A stretch of 64,000 bases of DNA. It comes from Sipunculus nudus. Lineage: Eukaryota; Annelida; Sipuncula; Golfingiida; Sipunculidae. Below the pieces are notes generated by a model that did no database searches, was not told the DNA's origin, and saw nothing but the letters and a program-made list of their open reading frames with translations. Location: NCBI GenBank assembly GCA_026874595.1, contig CM049313.1, positions 76,314,659-76,378,658 on the forward strand, written 5' to 3'. Positions 22,311-33,905 of the stretch are shown piece by piece. Every line of letters starts with the position of its first letter. The first letter of the stretch is position 1. The translations under genes and the position numbers were made by a program.

Positions 22311-25300
22311 AGGGTTGTGTATTTGATAACGGTATTATATCATGAATGTCTCAAAAATCCCTTGTTACTTCATTTGGCAAGCCAGCTGATTTGAATATGG
22401 CATGCTTAGAGGTTTTTAATTTTATTTTGAATAATTTGTGCCCACAGGGATTGTGCAGTCTGAATGTTTAATTGAGAGAAGCCAGATCTGTTCTGAGCGA
22501 GCAAGATTATGCCCTGAGCACTCCATTCACTTTGCTTATGATGACAACAAGATATATAAAGTTTTGTATACTTACAGTTAATATAAAAATACACAGGTAA
22601 GCAGTTTGCTTCTTACTGTGTACCTAAATTATAATTATTGCCTGCTCTAGCTCTCCTCCGCCTCTTCTTCACAACACCCATTTCACTGCTCTTGTAATGT
22701 TACTTGTGTCATGCTAAGTCATAACCAGACTTCAAACAATACCTGGCAAAGCAGTTCTAACCAATTCATCATGAGCTGTCCATAAATTAGCAGTCAGGTA
22801 CCCTTAAGGTTTACTGGTATATGGCTTGTAAAGGGAAAAAGGTGTTGTTTATGGAACATCTCTAACAGTAAACTTTTTCAGTAATTAAGGCACAAGAGGG
22901 AGACAGGATTTGAACAGTAGCCAGCATTGTAGAGGCCTGTTGTCCCAATGGTTTTGATCCCTACACTACAAAGTTAGAACACAGCCAGCTCCTTCATCTT
23001 GCATAGGAACTCAGAACTTGGAACTCTTGATTGAAAAGGAGTACTGTTTGCAAGTGCCAAGTTTATCCTTTATGAAGCTTTGTCAAGCAGAAAAATGTTT
23101 ACACTTATATACATCAACATATTTTAACATGCACCATACAGTGAGCTAGATCAGCAAATATCTAATCATATATGCCTATGGAAAAGCTGTCTTTTATTGT
23201 ATTACCAAGCCCTTTTTACACAAACTTTTTAGTGTATGATAGAACTTCTGTACTCTTTAGTAACTATAACAAGGGGTAACAGTCACGATAAGGCATGACA
23301 TTTTTATTCATATGAGGAAGAAATGAGACACTACCATGACTCATATTTGTTAAAGGAAATGTTTGTTTTTCCTTCAGCTTAAGATCAAGAGCCTAGTATA
23401 TGAACTCATACCTAAAGGTTTATGAACTGTATCAGGTACAGAGTTTATGGTACCAGGGTACTAGTTTCTTTACCTTAGTACCTACTAAAATTCCTAGATA
23501 TATTCCTTCAGTTTTAATTGTATAATTCAGTATCTTTATAAAATCATTAGGTTGGCAAACTTTTGTAGAAGTGATTATGTGCAGTGCATAGCTTGTTGTC
23601 CTGTGTTTATTAATTGCTGCCTAGAATAGCCAGTGAGTCAGTGTATCAGGGACAAATCCAACCAGAAACTTAATGTTGCATTTGATTTCTCTCATGTGTT
23701 GCTCTTGACTTAATTATGATATATTCAAATTATGCCAATCATTTATACATAGATGTTATATGTATAAGCTTTTGAATCATCTATAATTAAAGTAGGTATG
23801 ATTAAACCAGCATAAGCTATACCAGACTATGGTTGAATTCTTGGGATTCTAAGAAAAGAACCCAAATTCATCTGGAATGGCCCTCTTTAGAGGGCGCATC
23901 TCTGTCTTGACAAATTTATCGTCAGATCTGACCCTTAATTATGGATCTGAACCCAAATTTAAAGATCAAGGTCTGCTGGTTCTGTGTCCCATGGTCCACA
24001 AAGTTTTGTCAAAATTGATTCAGTATGAATAAACCAATAAGCAAACAAAGAGAATCAGTTGAAAACATAACCTCCTTGGTAGAGGTAGCAGCGCTTGTTG
24101 AGTAAACCAGCACCTCTTTGTCATGCAGTTTACATTTTAGACGATAACTCAAAAGAAGACAATCCTCACAAAGTCAAATACAGAGCACTGTTATGTGAAG
24201 TAGAGACAACTGGGATCAGACAGAGTAGTCTGTAATGAAAATCCTAAATGACAACAGTGGTGTTCCTCAGGGAAGCGGAAGACAGACACGGTTATAAGAA
24301 ATCCAGACTCTCCTGGGTCTTGTAAACTTTTTGAAAACCAGAGGGAGTCCTGTAGTCTATCAGCTCAAAGTCTTCCTCAAGGCACCTCATCCAGAAAAAA
24401 CTGTAAACAGTATAACCTGTAATTTCAGTGAATGAACAGTCTTTTTTCTGCTTGGACTTTTTGTGTCTTTGCTAGAGTTTTGAAAGTTTCTTACGAGTGT
24501 TTGGTGTATTGCCAGATCAGAAATAGGAGGTGCTGCAGAGTGTACAACCGCTGAGTGAGGAGCCCGTAGAAACTTAAATATTTTTTCCCCAGCTCTGTGG
24601 TTGGAATACATCACTTTGCAGGTTTAGGAATATGTTTCTGGAACAAATTTCTGGGAAATAAATGATAGGTGCAACCCGTAAATCTTGTTTGTTAACTGTT
24701 TTAACTTACTGAACCTGAAAGGCCATATGCACTGTAATGATTTTTCTGAGGTTTGATAGATAAACTTAAACCAAGAGCATGTTTGATAAGAACCCATTGC
24801 TCATTGTATGAATTATATATTCTAACTGGTGTATATCTATGTTTAGTTTTAATAATGGTCTGTGTTTAGTGGACTGGAAATACCTATGGAGGTGAGGAAG
24901 TTATAATGCAATGAATAATACATAGAGGATGTATTCATATCAGTCCTTGAATTTGTCATTTTTTGTCAGGTTTTACATATCGTTCATTAGATCAAAGGCT
25001 CTAGAACTCTTGGTTTGACATTTCCTGGATAACATTGACACAACTGCCTTTCAGACCTGTTTTTGCACAATGTTTTAATGAATGCTGAACAATACAGGAG
25101 CACCATTGTCAACATAGGAATAAATTTTAAATAGAGGGTATTAATTAGCGCACATTATCATCCTTCCATGATTAAGAAATATCCTGAACATGGTCTTATC
25201 CTGGTATTCATACAAGAGTGAGTCCATGTTTTAGTGAACAGATTGCTGTTAAGTAGACCAAACAGATAACCATGCAAGAGAATATTAAATTCATGAGGCT

Positions 25301-25600
25301 CCTATTAAGTAAGTTGGGAAGTGATTATACAGTCGATCCGTCCTGTGTTCTTTAACATATATAAATGAGCTTTAGTGTTTGTATAACACGCTTCCAATCT
25401 ACCGGTTTAGTGCGTCAATGCTACCATTAATACATTTTATAAAAGCGTTATTCTGTAGAAATAAAGCAGCGTATATGTCTTTCCTAGACTTATGTCTCAC
25501 ATTTTAGACAGATTTTGCCAAATAATTTCTAAATTTTGATTGAAAAGTGAGATTAACAAAGATAACTGAAGAAATCATGGATGTTGCTTATGCTTGACAG
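22311..25600. other. unannotated stretch with old repeat fragments
   Basis: Mostly featureless. Around 23890-24090 the phrases 'aagatcaaggtctg', 'cacaaagttttgtcaaaattgattcagtatgaa' and 'gaaaacataacctccttggtagaggta' look like the tail of a dispersed repeat, with a weaker echo near 7480-7520. No exon supported. Confidence 0.4.
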
Positions 25601-25704
25601 TTACTGACAGCACCCATTTCAGATGTAACAGAAAAGTTTGCCGTGACAAATTTCCTGATATTCTTTATGTAAAGCGAAGTAGGAAGAATTCAAGATTCAT
25701 TTCA
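25601..25704 (+). CDS. weak internal-exon candidate
   Basis: An open frame lies between a possible acceptor (TTGACAG|TT, ending at 25600) and a consensus donor (TTTCA|GTGAGT, at 25705). It would encode about 34 residues rich in Arg, Lys and Cys (for example RCNRKVCRDKF), ending phase 0. There is no in-frame ATG, so it could only be internal. The acceptor has a poor pyrimidine tract and no family is recognised. I include it mainly because its donor has the same phase as the better exon candidates; it may be chance. Confidence 0.15.
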
Positions 25705-25835
25705 GTGAGTATTGTCAAATTCAAAATGGAAATTCCTATTTCTCTAATGCTATATCTGTGCATTGTCAAGCGGCCCAAATCCACCAATCTGCAGCTGTGC
25801 TGTTCCGGTACTCTTGCACTTGTGACATAACTCAC

Positions 25836-25944
25836 TTATGAGTTTCTGAACACCGCTAACATTGTTAACATCCATTGAAGCGAGGTCTTTGGTTCCCCAC
25901 TCGCAAAATTGTGACAGAAAAACGTTGCCGGATGACCGAGACAT
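25836..25944 (-). CDS. minus-strand exon or small-gene candidate, unknown
   Basis: On the minus strand an ATG at 25944 (A at -3) opens a frame with more CpG and higher GC than its surroundings. After 36 codons it reaches a consensus donor, CTCATAA|GTGAGT (GT at 25835-25834), which would give a phase-1 exon. Ignoring the donor, the frame continues to a stop at 25750, 64 codons in all. The peptide has ordinary globular composition (for example QFCEWGTKDLASMDVNN) and, past the donor, still reads well (KSTGTAQLQIGGFGPL). That second fact makes an intronless remnant, such as a decayed retrocopy, as likely as a spliced first exon. No family was recognised. Confidence 0.28.
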
Positions 25945-27539
25945 CTTAAATTCTAAACTTCAGAGTACTTTTATGTGCTTATCATTCTGTTATGTTCCCA
26001 TCTGTGTCAAAAGCCAATTAAACAAGTACATAACATTTTAACACACACAAAATGCATCTTCTTCACAAACTGATGCTGTCCTGTGGCATTTGTTTTCCAA
26101 AAGTGACCTGACCAGTAATGTGATTTGTTTTTCAAGTCATTGCCTGCAGATATCAAGGCATTTGTTTCAAAGGTCATTCAGCAAATTGACACCACTGTGT
26201 ACACAGGAACGGGCTATAAACTAGGGGTCCCTTGATATTTACACATAAAAAATTGGTAATATTACTTTCAAGTTTTAGCAGCAGGTGGCGTGTCAGAGCA
26301 CAGGCAGCTTACACAGCTTACACCTAGGTATATTAAAGTGACCTTTTAAAACCATCAGTGTGAAGAAGTGTAGTAATTAAATTTAATAAAGGCACTGTCA
26401 TAGGGCCAGTAGATACGACAGATAACTATGACTGATGGATTTTCTATTACTAATGTACATACCCAGCCTATTTCTGCTAAATGTAACCACACAGTCACCA
26501 AGATAGAAACATCAGCTTTCCTGGATGATGATGTAATATATGTAAAAGCATTATGCATTATTTAAACACAAGTTTATGGGACACATCCGATTTATGCGGA
26601 GCCGTTTTTTAAATTAACCTTTTTAATCAGGGCAGGTCTAATTTTAGATATTGTAATAATTCTTCAATTAATGGAAGAAAATTATAATACAATATAATAC
26701 AGTTTGCAAAACCAATGTTTAACAAACACCTGTAATACTGAGTGAGAAACAGTGCAACTGCAAGTGGTGTTTTAATTTTAAAGTTGAATGTTCAATTTAA
26801 GAAGTGTTTACTGCATCAGCAGGTACAAGACAGCAGGGATAGATTTTATCTAAATTTATAAGTTTTAATATGATCACATATGTTGTCAGAGAAATAAATG
26901 AACTAAGATCACTTGAAGGTGCCCTATATATATGCATTGTTTCCTTATATTATTGAAATATTTAGAATTAATACAGGTACGTGAAGTATAAAGAAATTAC
27001 ATTACTACCATTAAGAACTTCTTACCTAAAGCATAATGACTCTACATTTTACGGAGTTACACTGAAATACAATGTACCAGGAAAGATATATATGGAGTAA
27101 GTTTTCCAGTACTAATATTAGGGTTATATAATGTGTTATTTCAGCTCAAGGACTACTGCTTATAAATATATGAGTAGACACAGTGTCAGGAATTGGAAGT
27201 AACTATACAAATACTGTTTATACAAAGTGTTAGGTTTTTCTGGTGAGATTGATGGTGGAGAAGGCTGCACATTTTATCGGTTACGTTTTCAGGTTTGATG
27301 TTGTGATGAGGTAATATTATAAATAGTTTAAAGAGAATCAGCAGGTTAAATATGGATTATACTTTATCAGTTATATTTCAGTTATTATCATTTGGAATAC
27401 CATAAAATTTCTCATGATTTAAAGCTGCCTTTTCATCTGCCTTTCTCTAGATGTGCTGGTTTACTCTGTGTACAAATAAATAAAATTTAGGTGAATCCTG
27501 TTAAGTTTTCATAATACCTGTATGATGGATGGAGGAGCC
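25945..27539. other. unannotated AT-rich stretch
   Basis: No repeat, exon or RNA gene recognised. Confidence 0.45.
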
Positions 27540-27665
27540 TGTTTATGAGCTGTCAACATGGTTCACATGCCAAAGTTGACAAACAGAATTAAAAAATGAA
27601 CTGGGCTAGTTTCATACAAGTTTGAAGGGATTATCTTTAGTTAATAGACTTTGGATATGGGATAG
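27540..27665 (+). repeat. dispersed repeat R1, partial copy
   Basis: 'gttgacaaacagaattaaaaaatgaactgggct' and 'gaagggattatctttagttaatagactttggatatggg' match the two ends of the R1 copies at 30.5 and 36.3 kb. The middle is missing, so this is a deleted copy. Confidence 0.6.
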
Positions 27666-28597
27666 GCCCCTTAAAGATACCTTCAACAGTAATTTATCAG
27701 ACATTTTGTCCCAGTGTCATAGACAATAGATAAAACTTGCTTCATAAGTAATATGTTTTCACCGAGTTCTCGATAACTTGTGTTTCACCTCCATAAAATT
27801 AAATGGTCCAGGATGGCATTGATAGTACATCTCCTCATTTGTTAAGGGATCATTAATATTCATCATTATTCCAGCTATATTGGATTTTAATTTCCATTCT
27901 TCTTTAGACTAAATTATTTATTAAAGAACTACACAGGTGGCAGTAGGACAGGTACTCTGCTGTAATGTCCCAGGCATTTGGTATTTATAAAAAAAATTAC
28001 ATTTATATAGCAACCCAAGGCCATGAGCTCATTTAACATTGACAGCCAGGTACCACCTGGGGTCTCCAGTGCACCCCATTTCACCTCTCATCAAGTGATT
28101 TCAAAGACTGAACTGATCAGATTCAATATGCACTTAAGAAAACCAGTACATCCTGTAATTGTTTCAGTTTGTTCAAAAACAAAAAAAAAGCTAAAATAAT
28201 ATTTAGTTCAGTTTGTTTGCTCCAGTCACTGAGGAATATTGTGGTTAAATGGTAAATAAACCAGCATATTTTTCTAATCAGGGAATGCAAATTAAATATA
28301 TAAAGGGTAATCCAAGGCAGTTAAGAGTGGAAAAAAATATGCATGCGTTTTACAGTGGTAAATTTTCAGTTGTACTAAGTTGATATACCATGAGACACTA
28401 TAGAGATCTGAATTCTTGCCCGTGTCAACACTACTCGCATCATAACTCTTGTAGGTCATCTTGATCATTCAGCATACTCAGTTTTGATAAATTTGAAGAT
28501 AAAAAGGGGGAGAGAAACATAAATGCCTACTTTTACATGTCCATCCTTCCGTCCCTCTGTCTATCAGAAATTTGCTTGTGGACGCATAATTTTAATA
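27666..28597. other. unannotated; GTCY-like remnant at 28540-28565
   Basis: Nothing coding. 'tgtccatccttccgtccctctgtctatc' near 28539-28566 resembles the GTCY tracts of the hairpin-headed elements and may be a remnant of one. An A-rich run is at about 28180. Confidence 0.4.
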
Positions 28598-29345
28598 CAG
28601 TAGAGTGCCGTATTTCCAAATGCCAAATTTCTGAAAATTCATTTTCCCAAAAATTATAAAGGGAACTGAAAATTTTTTCATTTCCGAAATATATTTACGT
28701 ATGTTAATCCCTAAAATGAATATTTGTAATTACAAGTCACAAGGCCTGCAGTCATGTGTTTAAGCCCAGTGGTGATGCTAATTAATTAGGTCTGGGCCTA
28801 TGTTGTCACCAGGGAAAGGTGTGAAAACCACAGGTAGCCCTGCATCGCTCGGCTCCCTGTACACAAAGCAAGCGACTGAGCAGTTAATTGAAGAGCACTT
28901 TTGTGTTATCAACCACATATCGATTGTACTCAAGCAAGCGTAGTTTATCAGCTTGGGATAGGATGTCAGGCCAAACAACTGAGCAGTTTACACGCATCAG
29001 CATTCGTGAGGTATCATTCATTAAACGCTTATGTTCGAGCAGGTTTAGGTGCAAGGCCATAGCATGCGGCCCTGGCCATACAAAGAGCAGTTCCATCTCA
29101 AGAGCAGTTGTGTCATCTACTAAAACTTGCTGTTATTCAGCTTATTCATCATTTTACCTGTACTGTCAAGAACACAACTCAAACACGATCATCTTGCTGT
29201 CACTTACAAGAGAAATTGAGTCAAAGAAGAGAAAACGGATGGTGTTATGCTTTGGGGACAAGCTGACAATCCTTGAGCGGCTCGACGTGGTGACAAGCCT
29301 TCAGTCATTGCAAGGGATTTGAATTTATTCATTGGCAATGTCATC
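28598..29345 (+). mobile_element. decayed pogo/Tigger transposon, 3' end not found
   Basis: The left end reads TA|CAGTAGAGTGCCGTATTTCC from 28596, very like Tigger/pogo terminal repeats (CAGTAGAGTCTCG... type). It is followed by AT-rich subterminal sequence with repeated 'atttccgaaa' motifs. The transposase fragment at 29221-29345 is on the same strand. The matching right terminal repeat could not be located, so the 3' limit is only the end of recognisable sequence. The 28750-29210 part is GC-richer than its flanks but reads as no recognisable protein. Confidence 0.6.
29221..29345 (+). pseudogene. pogo/Tigger/CENP-B-type transposase N-terminus, frameshifted
   Basis: From 29221 the + strand encodes SKKRKRMVLCFGDKLTILERLD, the start of a pipsqueak/CENP-B-type helix-turn-helix: a basic KKRKR followed by a helix with the K-L-x-I-L-x-x-L pattern. 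After codon 22 the frame shifts; from 29295 another frame gives KPSVIARDLNLFIGNVI, which fits the second and third helices (S-x-I-A-R-D-L, then the recognition-helix region). The first frame stops at 29319-29321. The rest of the DNA-binding domain and the whole DDE catalytic domain are not visible. This is a dead copy of a transposase that would bind transposon ends; it agrees with the Tigger-like terminal sequence at 28598. Confidence 0.62.
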
Positions 29346-29999
29346 TCACCTTCCCCCCCGAAAATTTGATTAAAAAAGAGCACCCTTATATCCATAAAGC
29401 AGGTTAGACTGATCTTTGCCAATTATGCTTAGCAATATTCCAGTACCTTTAATATGTCCCGGTAGTCAATTACGATGATCGAAAAGGAAATTGCTGTTAG
29501 ACCCTAGTCCACATTTTCAAATGTTTGTATTTACAAACAAAAAGCTTGTTCCCCGACCGTGATAAATGATACCATGATAAAATGTTTAATCTTAAAAAAA
29601 ATACAAAAGATGATAAAACATGTTTACTTTGTTAGGGAGAATCTCAGTGATTTTTTTTTTAACAAAATCTTTCTTTAATTTACTTGTATCTCTTATTCAA
29701 GTTAAGCATTATAACTGTGATGTGGAAGCTGTGGCAGAATATGGACAAGTTTCATTCTAAGCCTGATTTATAAATAGTTCAGTTAATTATATCAGTAATT
29801 TAGAACCAATAATTTTTTTTTCTTTCAGCTAATTAATTCAGTGTTTCTTTTTTACAATGTATTTCCCATTTGAAAATTATCCAGTGATCAGGATATTACA
29901 GCACTTATGTGTTGTGGAAATATCTGTTGATTTTCTTGATCTGTATCTAAGACGTCTTTGTTACCTCCCCTGATGTCACGATGCAGTGTTTACCTGTAG
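29346..29999. other. unannotated AT-rich stretch
   Basis: A short C run at 29353-29359, then AT-rich DNA with no recognised repeat or exon. The right end of the Tigger-like element might lie here but was not identified. Confidence 0.4.
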
Positions 30000-30165
30000 A
30001 GGGCTACTTAACTATATAGGCTGTGAAAGTCAGGAGGGGGCAGATCCTTGTGTCCTGAATACACAGACAGATAAAGATTCACAAGATGATGAGGGTGTCA
30101 GAGGTCAACGAGTTAGTGATGTTTGTGATATAACAAACAGGATATGTGATGACATGGATACCCAG
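30000..30165 (+). CDS. candidate coding exon, start uncertain
   Basis: An open frame from after a stop at 29971 runs to a good donor, ACCCAG|GTATGT (GT at 30166), phase 0. Possible acceptors end at 29986, 29999 (TTACCTGTAG) and 30019 (ACTATATAG); I chose 29999 because of the pyrimidine-rich DNA before it. The peptide is hydrophilic and acidic (QTDKDSQDDEGVRGQRVSD; CDITNRICDDMDTQ at the end), like a disordered linker exon. The only in-frame ATG is four codons before the donor, so as a first exon it would encode just MDTQ. No family recognised. Confidence 0.3.
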
Positions 30166-30459
30166 GTATGTCGTGTGTTCAGGTGTACCATAAAGCAGTT
30201 ATTCAGAGAGAGAGCATTTAAACCTTCTTGATTACCTATTAAAAACAAGGTTAAGCTGTTCACTCATACAAGTATACAAGTACTTGGAGAGATATAGTTA
30301 GGCCTGGGACTGTTATAAATCTTTAGTCAGTTGATAAGAATTTAATGGGTAAGACCTTTAACTTAAAACCAACCATTTACCTACCTTTTATGTAGAATTT
30401 ATGTGATTTCTGACTTAATCTGTGTACATTTTATTGAACTGTAGGTAATTCCTGTTAGA

Positions 30460-30830
30460 AAAAATTCTTATGTCATCTCTGTGACATATGTTTAAGCTTG
30501 TTTATCTAAAAGATGTCAGTAAACACAATAAATGCACCAGAGTCGACAAGCAGAAAAAAAAATATGTGACCTGAGCTGGTTGGATGCATTTGTGTAGAGG
30601 ATGAAAGGTTACTAGTTGCAAAACGCCTTTTGACAAACTCTGGTTTGTCTCATTTGCTGCCAGAAGTCCTTCTTGAATGTGTTTGGATTAATTTTGGGAC
30701 TCCCACATGTTATAAAAGCATGGATAAATACAAAATGAACTGCATGAGTAATGTTGGATTGGTGTATTCTGGCTTATTTTAATTAAGGTTCCAGGGATTA
30801 TCTTCAGTTAATAGACCTCAAATATGGAAA
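30460..30830 (+). repeat. dispersed repeat R1, copy 2
   Basis: Shares ordered blocks with the copies at 36.2, 38.0 and 58.5 kb: 'gacaagcagaaaaa..atgt.acctgag.tgg', 'gaaaggt.actagttgcaaaacg.cttttgacaaactctgg', 'cttgaatgtgtttg.attaat' and 'ggttccagggattatcttcagttaatagac'. No coding capacity or clear terminal repeats. Class unknown. Confidence 0.7.
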
Positions 30831-32713
30831 TAGGTGGCCATAATTCACAGTCACAGTGTATGTATGACCAGGCAGAACAGATTTCAGACCCACACCCTGT
30901 AAATCACAGTTTTATATGTGACCATACACTGAGGATTGTTTCACACAACTCTGATTGGAAACTCTTGTTTCACTGTTAAATATGGCCATAGTTGGAATTA
31001 TAGGTATTTATCCCCTCCCCCCGCCCCCTTCATCCATGTTCTACACAGCTACCTAAGCCCATTTTTAGAGTTAAGTCTATATTTCATTGCTTATATAGAA
31101 TTATAATATATAATACCTGTTCGTGTGTTTCCACAGAATTTGTGACTTGGGCAGTTTTTCATGGGTTGAGTTATGTAGATTCTGGTTGATGGTACTATGG
31201 TAGGCCATTCATAAATTAATGTCAAATTTCCATTATTTCTTGAAAAAATATATAAAATTACCCCCTTAGGACACACTAGGCATGGTTCCTGTCACCAGGC
31301 CAAAAGGGACTGATTATAACCATGTGTTACCAATGGCCATGTACGGGTCCTTTCGGTTAGACACTGGCTGTAGACCCTGAAGGGTCAGGCTGGCTATTGA
31401 TCAAAAAGATCTGAGGAACTTGGGCATACTGATCCTTGTACACCCAATTAACTGTTCGGCTGTGAGGTGTTGAGACAGAGGGACTGTGTTTAATTTTGAG
31501 TGAGATAATATAAATCAATTGGTAACTGTGAACAGAAAAGTGTTGATTTTGTTATTTTCATGTGTTTGAATTTATGAAAGAATTGATGAAACCATATGAT
31601 ACCATCATGGTTATTTTTCCAAATTTATAATGCAGACCTTCACATAAAATCAATGAAAGAAGCAGACTTTAATATCTTTGTTTTGTTTATAACATGAGTA
31701 TGATGTCCTGCTGTATCCTGTCCATGTATTAATCAAGAGGGGTTAGTGGTGCATTATATTACATCCCCCCACCCCGATCCCGACCCTTTATGATGACAAA
31801 TTGGTTTTAGGTCTGACTATAGTTAACATATGGTATAATGCTTCTGAAATCTTTAGTATTTGTTACTTGTAACTGATTATCATCCTTTCAAGAAACACAC
31901 TAAATCACTGGTGAGTTGGCTAAATGATGAAACTTAGACCACTTTTATGACAGCCACAGACATTTTTCACAAGTTTTCTAGCATATCAGGATATTGTGTT
32001 TTTACTTGCAATATTTGCATTCAGCTGTTGCAATAAATTTGCTCCAAGGGAGGTTTCAGTGACTTATTAGACTTAATTGCTAGTACTTCATTCAGATATC
32101 TGATGGCAACCTTGCATGTTTTCCTTTTGTCCTAGTTCTGTTAAGGTATTTTCCTGCAGTTAATTGAGAACTTTTGTTACCTTGTATGTCTATATTCTTC
32201 CCTATCCACAAAAGCTCCTTTGCTGTCCAATAAACTGATTGCATGCCATTAAAATTTTGATCCCACCACCGGAGTATGTCATATTGATTTAGACTATCAC
32301 TTTCAAGTACATTTAAGAAAGAAAAGTGAATTAATAGACCTGGCATTTATGTAAACAAATGGAGTTTATGTAAACATTGCATGTATGGTCCAAATGCTTC
32401 ATTCTGTTGTTAGTAATGTTTTTGAAAGTAAAATAAAGTTAATGTAAAACTGCACATGAATAAATGTAGAGATTTGAAAAACTTAGTGTTTCATATCTTT
32501 ATACCCTTCACCTTGTAATGAGTGCTGGACAGATGGCAGTATAAATGGGACAGTGGTGTGATTTTTATGGCATTTCCTGCTGTTGGGATGATAAACAAGT
32601 TTTCCTGGTCATATATCTCCATCACACCATTACGATATATCAGACTGATAATTCAACAAAGTGAGCTGCCCGAAGCTCAGGGGAGGTAGCGGTAGATTGA
32701 GCAGAAAATTGTT
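30831..32713. other. unannotated stretch
   Basis: No repeat family or exon supported. Short C-rich tracts occur at about 31012-31027 and 31765-31782. Confidence 0.4.
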
Positions 32714-32737
32714 TTGTCAGTGTCAGCGGAGGATGAA

Positions 32738-32824
32738 ATGAGCATCGCAAATAAGCAGGGTCAGTTGTTAAATGAAGCAAAGAGAGGGTCTCTCCAGAGT
32801 TATTCTTGTAGTCCTTTAACTTTG
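32738..32824 (+). CDS. short exon candidate with phase-0 donor
   Basis: An ATG at 32738 opens 29 codons that end at a donor, ACTTTG|GTGAGA (GT at 32825), phase 0. The peptide (starting MSIANKQGQLLNEAKRGSLQ) contains KRGSLQSYS, a plausible basophilic-kinase serine site. Another reading uses the acceptor TTGTTTTGTCAG (ending 32720) and makes it an internal exon from 32721, preceded in frame by SAEDE. An out-of-frame ATG, three codons long, lies just upstream of the chosen start and weakens the first-exon reading. No family recognised. Confidence 0.25.
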
Positions 32825-33689
32825 GTGAGAAATCAGAGACTCAGTGATAACAAGGATTATATCATCGTTGCATCAGCATCTGGTCATTCTCCTGAATTTG
32901 ATATAGACCAAAAATAGCTTGTCATTGGAATATTAGCTGAAATCATGCTTGTCATCCAGTGGCTGCTCTGTGGACTCTGACGTACACATAGGGCATGCTT
33001 ACAGTGATGAGTTTATGAGGGTTGTAATGATATGGTATCTCATGATACGGTACACACAGCTATACTGCACTCAGGATGCGATACACTATATGATACATAT
33101 AAGTAGTGTGAGAGTTCAGATTCCAAGCTTATCCAGATTTTAGATTATCCAAGTTCACAGTGCTGTTGTTTCTAAAGTTTCATTAACAGATAATAATGAA
33201 ACAGTCCCTTTAATTGGTTTAAATAATATCTTTATTATCTCAGGCTGCTATAGTGAATTTTGACTGAATAAAAAAGGTTTCCCATCAAAGTTATCCTAAC
33301 ATAAAGATTTCAAGTTACCCCTAATTATCTGAAATTACACATTATTCCTGGGGTAGCCTGAACCTAATTTCAGGTTAACCCAACACTGTTTAGATTACTG
33401 TCTTGCTGATTTTAATTCAATGATAAATTTTGATGCTTTTAACCAATGAAATATTATTATTCCAATAAACCCCCAAGAAAGACAAAGATCTACAAGGTTG
33501 AATCAGTGTAACAAAAGTTGTTGCATATTGTTAACAATATTATAAAGTGTATTTTATTGACTTCTACACTTCACCAAAGGGCATGATAAATTACTTGCAA
33601 ACAAAGGATATGCAAAGATTAAAACTAATTTGGGAAATCAAGAAGACTTTATGAAAGTTATATAAATAAACATACAGAAACAGCTGTTT
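32825..33689. other. unannotated stretch
   Basis: Near 33025-33095 'gatatggtatctcatgatacggtacac...gatacactatatgatacatat' is a run of GATAC-type inverted phrases that could be a decayed DNA transposon end, but it cannot be assigned. Nothing else. Confidence 0.35.
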
Positions 33690-33905
33690 TGAAATATCAT
33701 GGTTTATATCCATTTAGTGGTAACCTAAAGCCACATACCCAAGCTTTTTTTTAATAATAATGTTTAACTTTTTTCCCCTCTTTTTTTTACCACACCTTCA
33801 TTGAAATGGCCCAGTTTATATCAATAAAGTGTCAACCCAAAGCCACATACACACGTTTGTGTATTTATAATAATGTTTAGTTGATTTGTTTCCTTTTTAA
33901 CAACA
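33690..33905. repeat. ~112-bp direct repeat, two diverged copies
   Basis: 'gaaat....gtttatatc.at..agtg..aacc.aaagccacatac.ca' begins at about 33691 and 33803; both copies continue to 'taataatgttta'. Confidence 0.8.

Noticed and set aside
28884-29096. Minus-strand frames over the Tigger-like element
   Set aside because: They oppose the + strand transposase remnant and show no domain; shadow frames.
33025-33095. hAT-like transposon end (GATAC-rich inverted phrases)
   Set aside because: Short and without readable terminal repeats or an 8-bp duplication; left unassigned.
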